64,000 nt of DNA from Staphylococcus pettenkoferi (lineage in GTDB: Bacteria > Bacillota > Bacilli > Staphylococcales > Staphylococcaceae): positions 35,183 through 99,182 of the forward strand of contig NZ_PPRN01000019.1 in NCBI RefSeq assembly GCF_002902685.1. The letters run 5' to 3'. Of this stretch, positions 35,915-45,800 are shown piece by piece; position 1 is the first letter of the stretch, and every line of letters begins with the position of its first letter. The position numbers and the translations under genes are program-made. The notes under the pieces were generated by a model. That model was given only the letters and a program-made list of their open reading frames with translations. It was not told the origin of the DNA and did no database searches.

Positions 35915-36444
35915 AGATATCCACCTTCCTGAAATTCGGACACTATCATCATCCAGCGAAACTACAAACGGGGTAGGTTGTTTGTGGAAACACGAAGTCA
36001 CGTCTCTCTTTCGCCGCAAAAAAATAGCGTTCCGATACAATATCTTTATTCAACTCTTTTACAATGTTGACGCTGATTATAATCGAGTTGCTTTCAGTTC
36101 TATTTTACTACTTTGTAGGATAGACTACAAAGGTTAAATTTATCATTTAGCGTCTAATAGAACTATTTTCATTTACCATTTTAAAGGATAACAATTCAAA
36201 TGTAAATCTTAAGAATTATGCCTTATTAAAGTCGAGAACGACATTAAATTTAACACAACTCTTAACGAAATTTTTCGAATACTTTTGTTAGGTGTCTCTA
36301 TCTAAGTATGTTATAGTTTCTTTGTTAAAACATTAACCGTTGCGTACGAGACTCAAACATGCAACTTATAGAATCAGATTATTTTTTACAGAATATTTAA
36401 ACATCAAGTGCTAGAAACGGATTAGACTAAAGGGAGTATTTGTA
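35915..36444. other. Divergent intergenic region mqo / acyl-CoA synthetase
   Basis: 530 bp with no gene. It holds an 8-bp perfect inverted repeat, CTTTGTAG-GATAGA-CTACAAAG (36111-36132), upstream of mqo. A weak mqo promoter candidate reads TTGTAA, 16 bp, TATTGT on the minus strand. Confidence 0.5.
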
Positions 36445-38037
36445 ATGAAGAAAACGGACTTGATTGCACCGGAGCAATACAACATTGTCTCCGAGATTGA
36501 GCAATACGCAGAACAAGCTGACAAGAAAGCGCTCATCTATCACGATGACGAAGGCCACCAAACGACAGTGACCTACGCGGAACTCATGGCTGGCGCAAAC
36601 CAATATGGCCACGTCTTTAAAGCGCACGGCCTCAAAAAAGGTGATAAGCTGCTCATCCTCATGCCGCGCTCTATCGAGACCTACTATCTCTATATCGCTG
36701 CGTTGAAATTAGGTGTCATCGTCATTCCAGGATCTGAGATGCTACGCACGAAAGACTTGCAGTATCGCATCCAACATGGTGAAGTTACTGCGGTTGCTTC
36801 AGTCGACGTCGGTGCTGAACAATTCGAACGTGTTGACGGTATCGATCATGTGACGAAATTTATCATCGGTCAACCTCGCGACCAGTGGATTGACCTTACC
36901 GGCGAAGCGCAAGACCAAAGCACTGATTTAGAGACGATTCCGACACATCGCGATGACGTTGCCTTTCTACCATATACATCTGGTACGACAGGTAATCCGA
37001 AAGCCGTTATTCACACACATGGTTGGGGCTATGCCCACTTACAAATGGCACCGCAACACTGGCTATGTATCGAAGAAGATGATTTAGTATGGGCGACAGC
37101 TGCACCGGGTTGGCAGAAATGGGTCTGGAGTCCTTTCTTATCTATTATGGGCACAGGCGCGACTGCTTTTATCTACAACGGTCGTTTCAACGCTGAAACA
37201 TATCTTAAGCTACTTCAAGACAACCACATTAACGTGCTCTGCTGTACACCAACTGAATATCGTATCATGTCCAAGTTAGAGAATCTCACGGATTACGACC
37301 TCAGTCACTTGCACAGCGCGGTTTCTGCTGGTGAACCACTCAACCGTGAAGTGATTGATCAATTCCGCGACAACTTCAATCTCTCTGTACGCGATGGTTA
37401 CGGACAAACAGAAAGTACGTTACTCATCGGTTTCTTGAAAGAGACTGAGTTGAGACCTGGTGCGATGGGTAAAGCGATTCCTGGTAGTGAGACCTGTGTC
37501 GTTGATGATGACGGTAATCCTGTTCCGCCAAATACAGTGGGCAATATCGCAGTGCCACTCGATTTACCTGCCCTCTTCCACGGTTATTACAAAGATCCTG
37601 AACGTACGAAAGCGCCTCAACGTGGAGACTACTACATCACAGGCGACCAAGCCTATATGGATGAGGACGGCTACTTCTGGTTTGATGGTCGTAAAGACGA
37701 TATCATTATCAGTTCAGGTTACACGATTGGACCTTTCGAGGTAGAGGATTCTCTCATCAAACATCCTGACGTGAAAGAGTGTGCCGTGGTGGCAAGTCCA
37801 CACGAGCTACGCGGTAATATCGTCAAAGCATTTATCATTCCGCAAGAGGGTGTAGCGCGTGATGAGGCTACGGTTAAAAAGCTGCAGAGTTACGTGAAGC
37901 AAGATGTTGCACCATATAAATATCCTCGTGCGATTGAATTTGTCGATGACTTACCAAAGACTAATTCAGGTAAAATTCGTCGTGTTGAACTCCGAGATTT
38001 AGAGCAACGCCGTTATGACGAACAACATCGTTCTTAA
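36445..38037 (+). CDS. mbcS: Short/branched-chain acyl-CoA synthetase, MbcS-like
   Basis: ANL-superfamily AMP-forming ligase of 530 residues. Motifs are YTSGTTGNPKAV (177-188, P-loop), GYGQTES, TGDQAYMDEDGYFWFDGRKDD (hinge region) and the C-terminal catalytic lysine in TNSGKI. In S. aureus the orthologue next to mqo2 is MbcS, which activates 2-methylbutyrate and isobutyrate for branched-chain fatty acid synthesis; the gene neighbourhood here matches. AAAGGGAG precedes the ATG. With ptb-buk and a second fabF nearby it adds to a short-acyl theme. Confidence 0.85.
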   Translation: MKKTDLIAPEQYNIVSEIEQYAEQADKKALIYHDDEGHQTTVTYAELMAGANQYGHVFKAHGLKKGDKLLILMPRSIETYYLYIAALKLGVIVIPGSEMLRTKDLQYRIQHGEVTAVASVDVGAEQFERVDGIDHVTKFIIGQPRDQWIDLTGEAQDQSTDLETIPTHRDDVAFLPYTSGTTGNPKAVIHTHGWGYAHLQMAPQHWLCIEEDDLVWATAAPGWQKWVWSPFLSIMGTGATAFIYNGRFNAETYLKLLQDNHINVLCCTPTEYRIMSKLENLTDYDLSHLHSAVSAGEPLNREVIDQFRDNFNLSVRDGYGQTESTLLIGFLKETELRPGAMGKAIPGSETCVVDDDGNPVPPNTVGNIAVPLDLPALFHGYYKDPERTKAPQRGDYYITGDQAYMDEDGYFWFDGRKDDIIISSGYTIGPFEVEDSLIKHPDVKECAVVASPHELRGNIVKAFIIPQEGVARDEATVKKLQSYVKQDVAPYKYPRAIEFVDDLPKTNSGKIRRVELRDLEQRRYDEQHRS

Positions 38038-38045
38038 ATAAATTG

Positions 38046-38077
38046 AACCCCGCCATCATCGTGATGGCGGGGTGTTT
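38046..38077 (+). terminator. mbcS terminator
   Basis: CCCCGCCATCA-TCG-TGATGGCGGGG, an 11-bp perfect stem, then TGTTTTA. Confidence 0.9.
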
Positions 38078-38227
38078 TATATTGAATACGACGAATTACA
38101 GCGAGCTCATCTGCCCGCTAACCTACACAATCACTGTCCTAATCATGAGCAACGTCGCTGCCCTAATCATCAGCAACCTCGCTCCCCTACTCACTATCAA
38201 AACCACTTAACTGAGCTACTTATTTAT

Positions 38228-38295
38228 AACTAGCGCCCCTTAACTTCCACTACTCACTCACAACTAGCGCCTCTTAACTTCCGCTACTCACTCAC
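38228..38295. repeat. 34-bp tandem repeat duplicating the end of the MDR gene
   Basis: AACTAGCGCC.CTTAACTTCC and .CTACTCACTCAC repeat twice (38228-38261, 38262-38295) with two differences. The second copy contains the stop and last three codons of the MDR gene. A related ~26-bp repeat (CTAATCAT.AGCAAC.TCGCT) lies just before at 38132-38187. Confidence 0.75.
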
Positions 38296-39297
38296 TTGAA
38301 TCACAATCTTGCCTTTCGCATGACCTTGTTCAGAGTATTCTAGCGCGCCTTGCGTTTCGCTAAAGTGGAAGACTTTATCGACGATAGGTTTAATCTTGCC
38401 CTCTTCTACTAAAGATTTAATTTTCTTAAGTTGATCACCACTTGGATGCATAAAGAGAAATTCATAATTTGTGCCAGTTTGGCGCGCTTTTTTATTCAGC
38501 TTACGAGACGCAAATTGGAAGAGTTTCTGCTTCGCCCAACCGAGCTTCATCTCACGTGCCACACGTTCTGTTGGCATGCCAGAAATTGAAGCGACTGTTC
38601 CACCTTTTTTCAAAATGTCAAAAGCCTTATCCAAATTCTCTCCACCTAACGTATCAAAGACGCCATCATAATCGGATAAGACTTGAGAGAAGTCGTGCTC
38701 TTTATAGTTAACAATCTCGTCAGCACCTAACGACTTCACGAGTTCAACACCACGATCGCTCACCGTGGTCGCAACGTGTAAATCCATCGCTTTCGCCAAT
38801 TGAATAGCAAACGTACCGACGCCGCCTGACCCAGCTTGGATCAACACCTCCTGTCCGGCTTGTAAATGCATCACTTCATTCAACGCCTGATATGCCGTCA
38901 AACCTACAAGTGGAAGACTCGCTGCTTCTTCATAACTCAACCCTTCAGGCATTGGCGCAATCTCGCTTACATCAATCGCAATATACTCCGCAAACGTACC
39001 AATCTTATCTTTACGTGGGCGACCATAAACGTTGTCACCAACTTGATATTGGTCAACGTTGGAACCTACTGCTGTCACTACACCTGAGAAATCATTCCCT
39101 AAGATAAGTGGAAAGTTAAATTTCAATAGCGGCTTCAATTGACCATCACGAATCTTGAAATCAATCGGATTCACACTCGCCGCTTTGATCTTCACGCGCA
39201 CTTCATTCAGCCCTACTTCAGGCATCGGCATGGTCTGTTCGTGCACAGGATTATTACCGTATTTATCAATCACCATCGCTTGCATTGTTTCAGACAT
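38284..39297 (-). CDS. Zinc-independent MDR-family NADP-dependent oxidoreductase
   Basis: Quinone oxidoreductase-like medium-chain reductase of 337 residues. The GroES-like N-terminal domain has NPIDFKIRDGQ, and the Rossmann domain carries IQAGSGGVGTFAIQLAKAM (about residues 153-171). No structural zinc cysteines are seen. The substrate is probably a quinone, enone or alkenal, which is typical but not proven. GAGGTGACG precedes the ATG. It is monocistronic. The gene tail lies within a tandem repeat. Confidence 0.87.
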   Translation of the reverse strand: MSETMQAMVIDKYGNNPVHEQTMPMPEVGLNEVRVKIKAASVNPIDFKIRDGQLKPLLKFNFPLILGNDFSGVVTAVGSNVDQYQVGDNVYGRPRKDKIGTFAEYIAIDVSEIAPMPEGLSYEEAASLPLVGLTAYQALNEVMHLQAGQEVLIQAGSGGVGTFAIQLAKAMDLHVATTVSDRGVELVKSLGADEIVNYKEHDFSQVLSDYDGVFDTLGGENLDKAFDILKKGGTVASISGMPTERVAREMKLGWAKQKLFQFASRKLNKKARQTGTNYEFLFMHPSGDQLKKIKSLVEEGKIKPIVDKVFHFSETQGALEYSEQGHAKGKIVIQVSE

Positions 39298-39352
39298 CTA
39301 CGTCACCTCTTCTATATTTGAGTTATTCATATTATAGACGCACTTGCCACTT

Positions 39353-40339
39353 TTAACCATTGATTTTAACTGTGTTCACATACTCCACAGGTTGGTAAAA
39401 GGTCATTTCATCGGCTTCTAATAAATCTTCATTCATCTCAAGCTCGACAATTTGATTAGAGTAATAGTGCTTACAATACAACGTCCGCGTGGTTAGATTA
39501 ATTACGGTTTGATACATCGTGTAGTGAATTTCTTCACCGTCCGGACGCACAGCCCCTCTCGGTATACTTACCGCATCTAATATTTTAAAAGCAGACCAGA
39601 ATGTCGCGGATTCCGGCATATCTGTCACTAAATTGTGTTTTAGGTAGGCAGCACGGACAAAGCGCTCTGGAGAAGAGAAGCCGCCTGGTAAACCTTGCGT
39701 ACCACCCTCATTGCCATGCACATCAAAGGTTTGATTGCCAAAGGTATTCGGCTCGGGTTTAGATGGCTTCAAGTGACTATAATTGCGTAAATTCTCATAA
39801 TGCCACTCTAAACTTGGATTATTCGTTAGAACGCCCACCGGATTGTCATTAATCTTTAACGCACCTTCGACAAACATCAATTCCACAGAACGTCCTGTCG
39901 CATCTGCAATGTGATAATGCAACGGTGGAACTTCGCCGAGATCATCAAGTTTGTATGCCACCACATTCACTTGATCAGCATTCGTCTCGAGTTCGGCGAT
40001 ATCTTTGTTGTAGCCTAAGACCCAGTTCAATACTTCACTTGGCGCAATATTAACCGCACCTTCCACTACCTCTGTCGCATAAGAACTATTTCCTCGGAAA
40101 TATTGATTCGAAGCCGCAAGACCATGTTCGTTCACTCCATCACCAAAGATGAACCCGTCCATCTGACAACATGTGCCCATAAAGCCATATAACGTCTCAC
40201 CTTGGTAGTCGACACGTGATTTCCAATAATGACGACGTGGCGAAATCGCTGGCTGGCCTTCGAGATGATGCACGAAATCCATCGTACGCGCAAACAATAC
40301 GTTATGATTCTGAGTTATGAGCGTTAACCCTGTACACAT
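39353..40339 (-). CDS. Ntn linear amidase (choloylglycine hydrolase / penicillin V acylase family)
   Basis: N-terminal nucleophile hydrolase of about 328 residues. Cys2 (MCTGLTL) would become the catalytic N-terminal residue after Met removal. This favours the second ATG (40339), which is also the better spaced from GGAAAG; an ATG six bases earlier would bury the Cys at position 4. RTMDF supplies the conserved Arg and Asp, and ASNQYFRGN, LTNNP and PGGFSSPERFVRAAYL are further family motifs. Substrate class: bile salts, penicillin V or N-acyl homoserine lactones. It begins 15 bp after an AEC carrier, probably in one operon. Confidence 0.9.
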   Translation of the reverse strand: MCTGLTLITQNHNVLFARTMDFVHHLEGQPAISPRRHYWKSRVDYQGETLYGFMGTCCQMDGFIFGDGVNEHGLAASNQYFRGNSSYATEVVEGAVNIAPSEVLNWVLGYNKDIAELETNADQVNVVAYKLDDLGEVPPLHYHIADATGRSVELMFVEGALKINDNPVGVLTNNPSLEWHYENLRNYSHLKPSKPEPNTFGNQTFDVHGNEGGTQGLPGGFSSPERFVRAAYLKHNLVTDMPESATFWSAFKILDAVSIPRGAVRPDGEEIHYTMYQTVINLTTRTLYCKHYYSNQIVELEMNEDLLEADEMTFYQPVEYVNTVKING

Positions 40340-40354
40340 AGACATCTTTCCTTT

Positions 40355-41275
40355 CTAGAAAATGATTTGAGATAAATAAATAACCGCGACGACAGTAATG
40401 GCGCTTAGTAAAGTTGAAATAAAGACCAATTGTGCTGCAAGTTCAGGATAATTGTCATATTCTTGCGCAATCACTGAACTATTCACAGAAGTTGGCATAG
40501 CTGAAGCAATAAATAATGCTTGAGCAATCATGCCATGAAATCCTAATACGTAGATGATACCCAGCGCGATAAGTGGGCCGATGATCAAACGGATAATGAT
40601 ATAGAAATAAGCGGACGTCCATTTGAAAGTAAATTTAAAGCGTGCAATTTGAGCACCTAGCAAGATCAACGCGATAGGAATCATTGCTTGAGCTAAGTAG
40701 TTCAAAGGTGTCCATGCAAATTTCGGTACAGGTAGATTCGCATAGTTAAAGATGATGGCCAGAGCTAGCGCATAAAGAATCGGCATCTTGAAATAACCAA
40801 GCAACGCTTTTAACTTCCCTACCTGTACGGACTGAATCGCAAATATGCCATAAGTGAAAGTGAAGATATTCTGCAACGTCAGGACGATGACTTGCACTGA
40901 CATCGCTAACGCGTCACCTTTAAAGACGATGTCGTTGACCGGCGCGCCATAGTTTCCAGAATTGAAGAACAGCACACTGTTATTGAGCGTCGTTGCTTTG
41001 GCTGGGTTGAGTCTTAATACCGCTGAGAGCACTTTGACAATGAGATAAAGCACCAGAACATAGAGTCCAAAGAAGACAGCAATATATAAGAGAAGGCTCG
41101 GATTCAGCGTCGTCTTGTAGAACTTCACAAAGATAAAGCCTGGCACAAAGACGTAAATATTGAGTTTCGCGAGCGTTCCTAAATGTAGATCGAACTTGAT
41201 ATGTAAGATGTAGCCCAAACCGATGAGTATGAATATCGGTACGAGAACGGTTACAAGTATTGAAATCATTGCCAT
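40355..41275 (-). CDS. AEC-family transporter
   Basis: Auxin efflux carrier-type membrane protein of 306 residues with about 10 helices in two inverted halves. LNIYVFVPGFIFVKF and the FNSGNYGAPVND segment are the conserved crossover-type regions. Bacterial members move organic anions such as malonate or malate; the substrate is unknown here. AAAGGGGTGA precedes the ATG. It is cotranscribed with the downstream Ntn amidase, so the pair may import or export the amidase substrate or product (inference). Confidence 0.83.
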   Translation of the reverse strand: MAMISILVTVLVPIFILIGLGYILHIKFDLHLGTLAKLNIYVFVPGFIFVKFYKTTLNPSLLLYIAVFFGLYVLVLYLIVKVLSAVLRLNPAKATTLNNSVLFFNSGNYGAPVNDIVFKGDALAMSVQVIVLTLQNIFTFTYGIFAIQSVQVGKLKALLGYFKMPILYALALAIIFNYANLPVPKFAWTPLNYLAQAMIPIALILLGAQIARFKFTFKWTSAYFYIIIRLIIGPLIALGIIYVLGFHGMIAQALFIASAMPTSVNSSVIAQEYDNYPELAAQLVFISTLLSAITVVAVIYLSQIIF

Positions 41276-41464
41276 ATGAGGTCACCCCTTTGTCATCACA
41301 AGAAAACGCTTTAATAATTACCTATTATGATACGGGATATTGAACGGTTTGAATACCCTTGTGAGTTTGAAAAATCGTGGTAAATAAAGATTTATATAAA
41401 GCATGTAGGTACGGAGGCATTCCTGCAGAATTCGGTTTCCTTTTAAGCAAAGCCGCTTTAAACG

Positions 41465-41508
41465 TCAAAAAATCCGCTAACCCAAGTTTAAAACTCGAAT
41501 TAGCGGAT
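41465..41508 (-). terminator. Terminator after the SsaA-like gene
   Basis: ATCCGCTAA (41472-41480) with TTAGCGGAT (41500-41508). On the minus strand it is followed by TTTTTTGACG. Confidence 0.8.
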
Positions 41509-41525
41509 AAGATGAGACTAACAAC

Positions 41526-42335
41526 TTATTTAATGTAGTTGTAAGAACCAGCTTGGCTTGCTGAGATTGTACGTGAAGTTACAACACCAGGGCCATGACC
41601 GTAGTTCATTTCTGAAACTTTAACTGAACCGTCATTGTTAACGTTCTCAACGTAAGCTACGTGACCAAAGCCACCTTGAGATGTTTGCATGATTGCACCT
41701 TGCTTAGGTGAGTTGTCTACAGTGTAGCCAGATTGAGCTGCTGCGTTAGCCCAGTTCTTAGCGTCGCCCCAAGTTGAACCGATTTTGCCACCTACTTTGT
41801 CGTATACATAGTAAGTACATTGACCAGAAGCGTAAAGGTTTGAACCAGAACCAGATTTACCTGCGAATGCAGCGCCACCTTTGTTGCTTGAAGGTGCAGA
41901 TTGAGTTGTTACTTTCACGTTGTTGCTTGAAGTGCTTTGTGTATTGTAAGTAGCACCTTTACCACCAGTAGTGTTGTTGTTAGTTGTGTAAGTTTGTGGT
42001 TGGTAGTTAGCGTTATTGTTTGTTGTATAGTTATAGCTGTAATTATTGTTATTAGTGTAATTGTAGCTGTAGTTATTGTTGTTTACATTATTGTAGTTAT
42101 AGCTAGTTGCTTGTTGACCTTGAGCTTGTGGTGCTTGGCTTGGACTCCAGTTACCTTGCCAAGTGTAGTGATAGTTACCTTGTTGGTCAATTGTGTAGTG
42201 ATAGCTATATGACATTGGATCATTTGGATTATATCCATTATTTGTATTCTCCGCTGCGTCAGCGTCATGGTGTGCGAAAGCTAATGCCGCGATACCTGCA
42301 GAAGCGATTGATGCTGTAGCGATTTTTTTATTCAT
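41526..42335 (-). CDS. SsaA-like CHAP-domain secreted protein
   Basis: Secreted peptidoglycan amidase/endopeptidase of 269 residues. A signal peptide (1-27, ending ADA) is followed by a [16 protein letters not shown] region, a long Asn/Tyr-rich low-complexity linker (about 70-125), and a C-terminal CHAP domain (about 160-269). The catalytic Cys is in ASGQCTYYV and the His in [10 protein letters not shown]. The architecture matches staphylococcal SsaA/SceB-type antigens, which belong to the WalKR regulon; a perfect WalR box lies about 140 bp upstream. AGGAGGA precedes the ATG. Confidence 0.93.
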   Translation of the reverse strand: MNKKIATASIASAGIAALAFAHHDADAAENTNNGYNPNDPMSYSYHYTIDQQGNYHYTWQGNWSPSQAPQAQGQQATSYNYNNVNNNNYSYNYTNNNNYSYNYTTNNNANYQPQTYTTNNNTTGGKGATYNTQSTSSNNVKVTTQSAPSSNKGGAAFAGKSGSGSNLYASGQCTYYVYDKVGGKIGSTWGDAKNWANAAAQSGYTVDNSPKQGAIMQTSQGGFGHVAYVENVNNDGSVKVSEMNYGHGPGVVTSRTISASQAGSYNYIK

Positions 42336-42473
42336 AATAAAATATCCTCCTAATGATTTCGTGAAATTTTGTTTCGTTTTTTGCTCTAACGTCTATATAC
42401 AATAAGTGAACTTTTTGTTTTCTTAATTAACGACAAGTCACACTCTAACAAACATACAAGGGTTTGTGGGCGA

Positions 42474-42490
42474 TGTTATTACTTTGTAAT
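42474..42490 (+). promoter_or_regulatory. WalR box
   Basis: TGTTAT-TACTT-TGTAAT matches TGTWAH-N5-TGTWAH exactly. It lies upstream of the ssaA-like gene, a typical WalKR target. Confidence 0.75.
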
Positions 42491-42752
42491 TGATACATAA
42501 TAAAGTGGCGCGCTCTGTAATATTTCTGTCTTTTTTCTGTAAAAGCTATAGCTACTGTCATGATGCATTTTTAGAATCCCCCTCATTTCGAAAGCGTTTT
42601 CACTATGTAACATTTTTTCATTTGTTTTTTCCTTGTTGCAATACATTATCCCGTCTTTTATGTATATTTTTATGCGTTTTTTCTGTTTAAAATAACCCAC
42701 TAACACTCACTTTACGAGCAGAATTTTCCACTTTTTCACTTCTATCTAATGT

Positions 42753-42783
42753 AAAAAAGAGTGCCAACCGAAGTTGACACTCT
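42753..42783 (-). terminator. Terminator after the LPXTG protein gene
   Basis: AGAGTGCCAAC/GTTGACACTCT stem with a CGAA loop, and TTTTTT on the minus strand. Confidence 0.85.
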
Positions 42784-42817
42784 GAAAACAATCCATTCAT
42801 CTCAATGAGTGAATTTC

Positions 42818-45800
42818 TTATTTATCTTCTTTTTTACGTCTTCTACCAGCTAAGAATAATGCGCCAAGTGCAGCGAATAAGCTACCGAAGATTGTACCAC
42901 TGTTGTCAGTGTTACCAGTTTCTGGAAGAGCTTTCGCTTCAGATTTAGCATCATCTTTCGCTTCAGCATGTTTCATAGAATCATCGTGACCTTGAGCCAT
43001 GTCAGAACCTTGAGTCATTGCTGGAGTAGAAGCGTGTTCAGTCATATCTCCTGTGTTCATATCAGAACCATGGTTATCCATTGGAGCTTGACCATTATCA
43101 TCTTTCTTAGGCATATCGCAGTTGTTGCCGTTCATTTCTTTATCCGTAACTGTTACTACAGTTGGAGTTGAAGTATGACCGTATTTGTCTTTTTCAACAA
43201 CTGTGATAGTATCGCCTGGTTTCAATGTAGTGCCATCTGGTACTTTGATTGTGAAGTTACCGTCTTTATCGACTGTACCTGTCACTGTAGAACCATCTGG
43301 TAATGTTACTTCTACAGTGTTTCCTGGTGTACCTTTACCAGTTACTGTTTTGTCTCCACTGTGGATTGGATCTACAGTTGGTTGGTGAGCAGTATTTGGA
43401 TAATCGCCAACAGTTACTTCTGTTGCTGGTGATGTATGTCCATTTTTGTCTTTTTCAACAACTGTTACTTTGTCACCTGGTTTCAACTCTTTACCGTCTG
43501 GTACTTTGATTGTGAAGTTACCGTCTTTATCAACTTCACCTGTCACTTTAGAACCGTCTGGTAATGTTACCTCTACAGTGTTACCTGGCGTACCTTTACC
43601 ACTTACTGAAGTACCACCACCGTGGATTGGATCTACGATTGGTTGATGTGCTGTGTTTTCAGTATCACCTACAGTCACTTTCGTTGGTGTTGAAGCGTGA
43701 CCGTGTTTATCTTTTTCAACTACTGTGATAGTATCGCCTGGTTTCAATGTTGTACCATCTGGTACTTTCACTGTTACTGGGATACCAACTTTAGTACCTG
43801 GTTTAGCATCTTTAGGTGGCGTTACTGTTACTGTTCCTGTATTCGGATCTACATTCACTGTCCAACCATCTGGAACATTTTTAGGTCCTTCAAATTGTGT
43901 GCCCGGTGGTAAGTCTTTATCTTTTGTTTGCGGTACATCGACGGGTTGACCTGGCTTAGTTGATTTATCATCGTAGCCTGGGTCGTTGTCTTGTGCATCA
44001 TTTGGCGTTACTGTTACTTTCGCATTCGTTGTCTCAGTTGAGCCATCTGGATATTTCACTGTTACTGGAATGTCGACACTTGTGTTTGGATCTGCATCCG
44101 CTGGTGGTGTAACCGTTACTTTACCTGTATTTGGATCTACATCTACTGTCCAACCATCAGGAATATCTTTAGGTCCTTCGAATTGTGTACCTGTTGGTAG
44201 ATCTGGATCTTTCGTTTGTGGTACCTCTACCGGTTGACCTGGCTTAGTTGTTTTAGGGTCATAACCTGGGTCGTTGTCTTGTGCATCATTTGGCGTTACT
44301 GTTACTTTCGCATTTGTTGTATCAGTTGAGCCATCTGGGTATTTCACTGTTACTGGAATATCAACACTTGTGTTCGGATCTACATCCGCTGGTGGTGTAA
44401 CCGTTACTTTACCTGTATTTGGATCTACATCTACTGTCCAACCATCAGGAATATCTTTAGGCCCTTCGAATTGTGTTCCTGTTGGTAGATCTGGATCTTT
44501 CGTTTGTGGTACTTCGACGGGTTGTCCTGGTTTTGTTGTTTTAGGATCATAACCTGGCTCGTTTGTTTGAGCATCTGTCGCGATAACAGTTACCTGAGCG
44601 TTTGCAGTATCAGCCGAACCATCTGGATATTTCACTGTTACTGGAACACGAGCTACATCTCCTGGATTCGCATTTGCAGGTGGTGTCGCTGTTACTGTTC
44701 CTGTACTTGAGTTTATCTCGATTGTCCAACCTTCAGGTACATTACCTGAAACTTCAAATTGTGTACCACTAGGTATCGCTTTATCTGCTACTTGTGGTAC
44801 GTCTACTGATTGACCTGGTTTTGTAGTTTTAGGTGCATAACCAGGATAATGCTTCTCAGCATCAGTAAGTTTCACTGTAACTCTAGCACGCACATTATCT
44901 ATAGTACCGTCAGGATAAATTACGTTTACTGGAACGAAAATGTATGAGTTTTCATTACTATCTAATGGTGGTGTGGCTGTAATTCTACCTGTAGTAGGAT
45001 CTACAGTAGCAGTCCAACCTGCTACTAAATTAGGTTCATCTATTTCATATCTAGTTCCTTCAGGTATATCCTTATCTTTTGTTTGATCTACTGAAACTGC
45101 TACACCTGGATTAGTAAATGAATCTTCATATCCTGGGTTATATTTTTGAGCGTCATTTGCAAGTACTGTAATACGTGCATTAGGACTATCTGTTGTTCCA
45201 TCTGGATAAGTTACAAGAACTGTTACACCAATAGAAGTGTTTGGATTAATTATCTCAGGAGCAGTAGCAGTAATTTCACCGGTATGAGAATCTAAATCTA
45301 TAGTCCAACCTTCTGGCATTTCATAACCTGGAGCTATAGAGTATACTGAGCCTTCTGGCATATTTGTATCATTTACCTGGGATGACTTAACAGTCTTACC
45401 TGGATAAGTGAAGACTTCATTATAGCCTGGATCATGTGAAAGTGTATCATTAGCAATTACATGTACACGTGCACTAGTTTCATTAGTACTATTATCTGGA
45501 TAGAATACTCTGAGAATGATATCAGCGTAATCTCCTGGGTTAGCTGATGCTGGAGGTGTAACAACTAGTTCACCTGTATGTTCATCAACCGTTGCTGTCC
45601 ATGTACTTGGTAATTCTTTAATAGTGTATCTAGTTCCTTCAGGCACATTAGTATCTTTTGTTTGAGGAACTGTGACTGATACAGCTGGTGTCGTAGTTTT
45701 TTCTTCATATCCTGGATGATAAGTACGTGAATCATCAAATAATACTTTTACTCGAGGTGATAACGTTCTACTTTTAGATCCATCAGGATAAGTTACTATG

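Larger units (their letters stand above)
42336..42817. other. Intergenic region between ssaA-like and LPXTG genes
   Basis: 482 bp holding the ssaA-like promoter region with its WalR box and the terminator of the large surface protein. No further gene seen. Confidence 0.5.

Noticed and set aside
35915..36040. 42-residue N-terminal extension of Mqo
   Set aside because: The extension has no family similarity, and a well-placed ribosome site precedes the internal ATG at 35914.
43986..44552. Long plus-strand open frames opposite the surface protein repeats
   Set aside because: They repeat with the same 288-bp period, lack ribosome sites and only mirror the codon pattern of the real gene.
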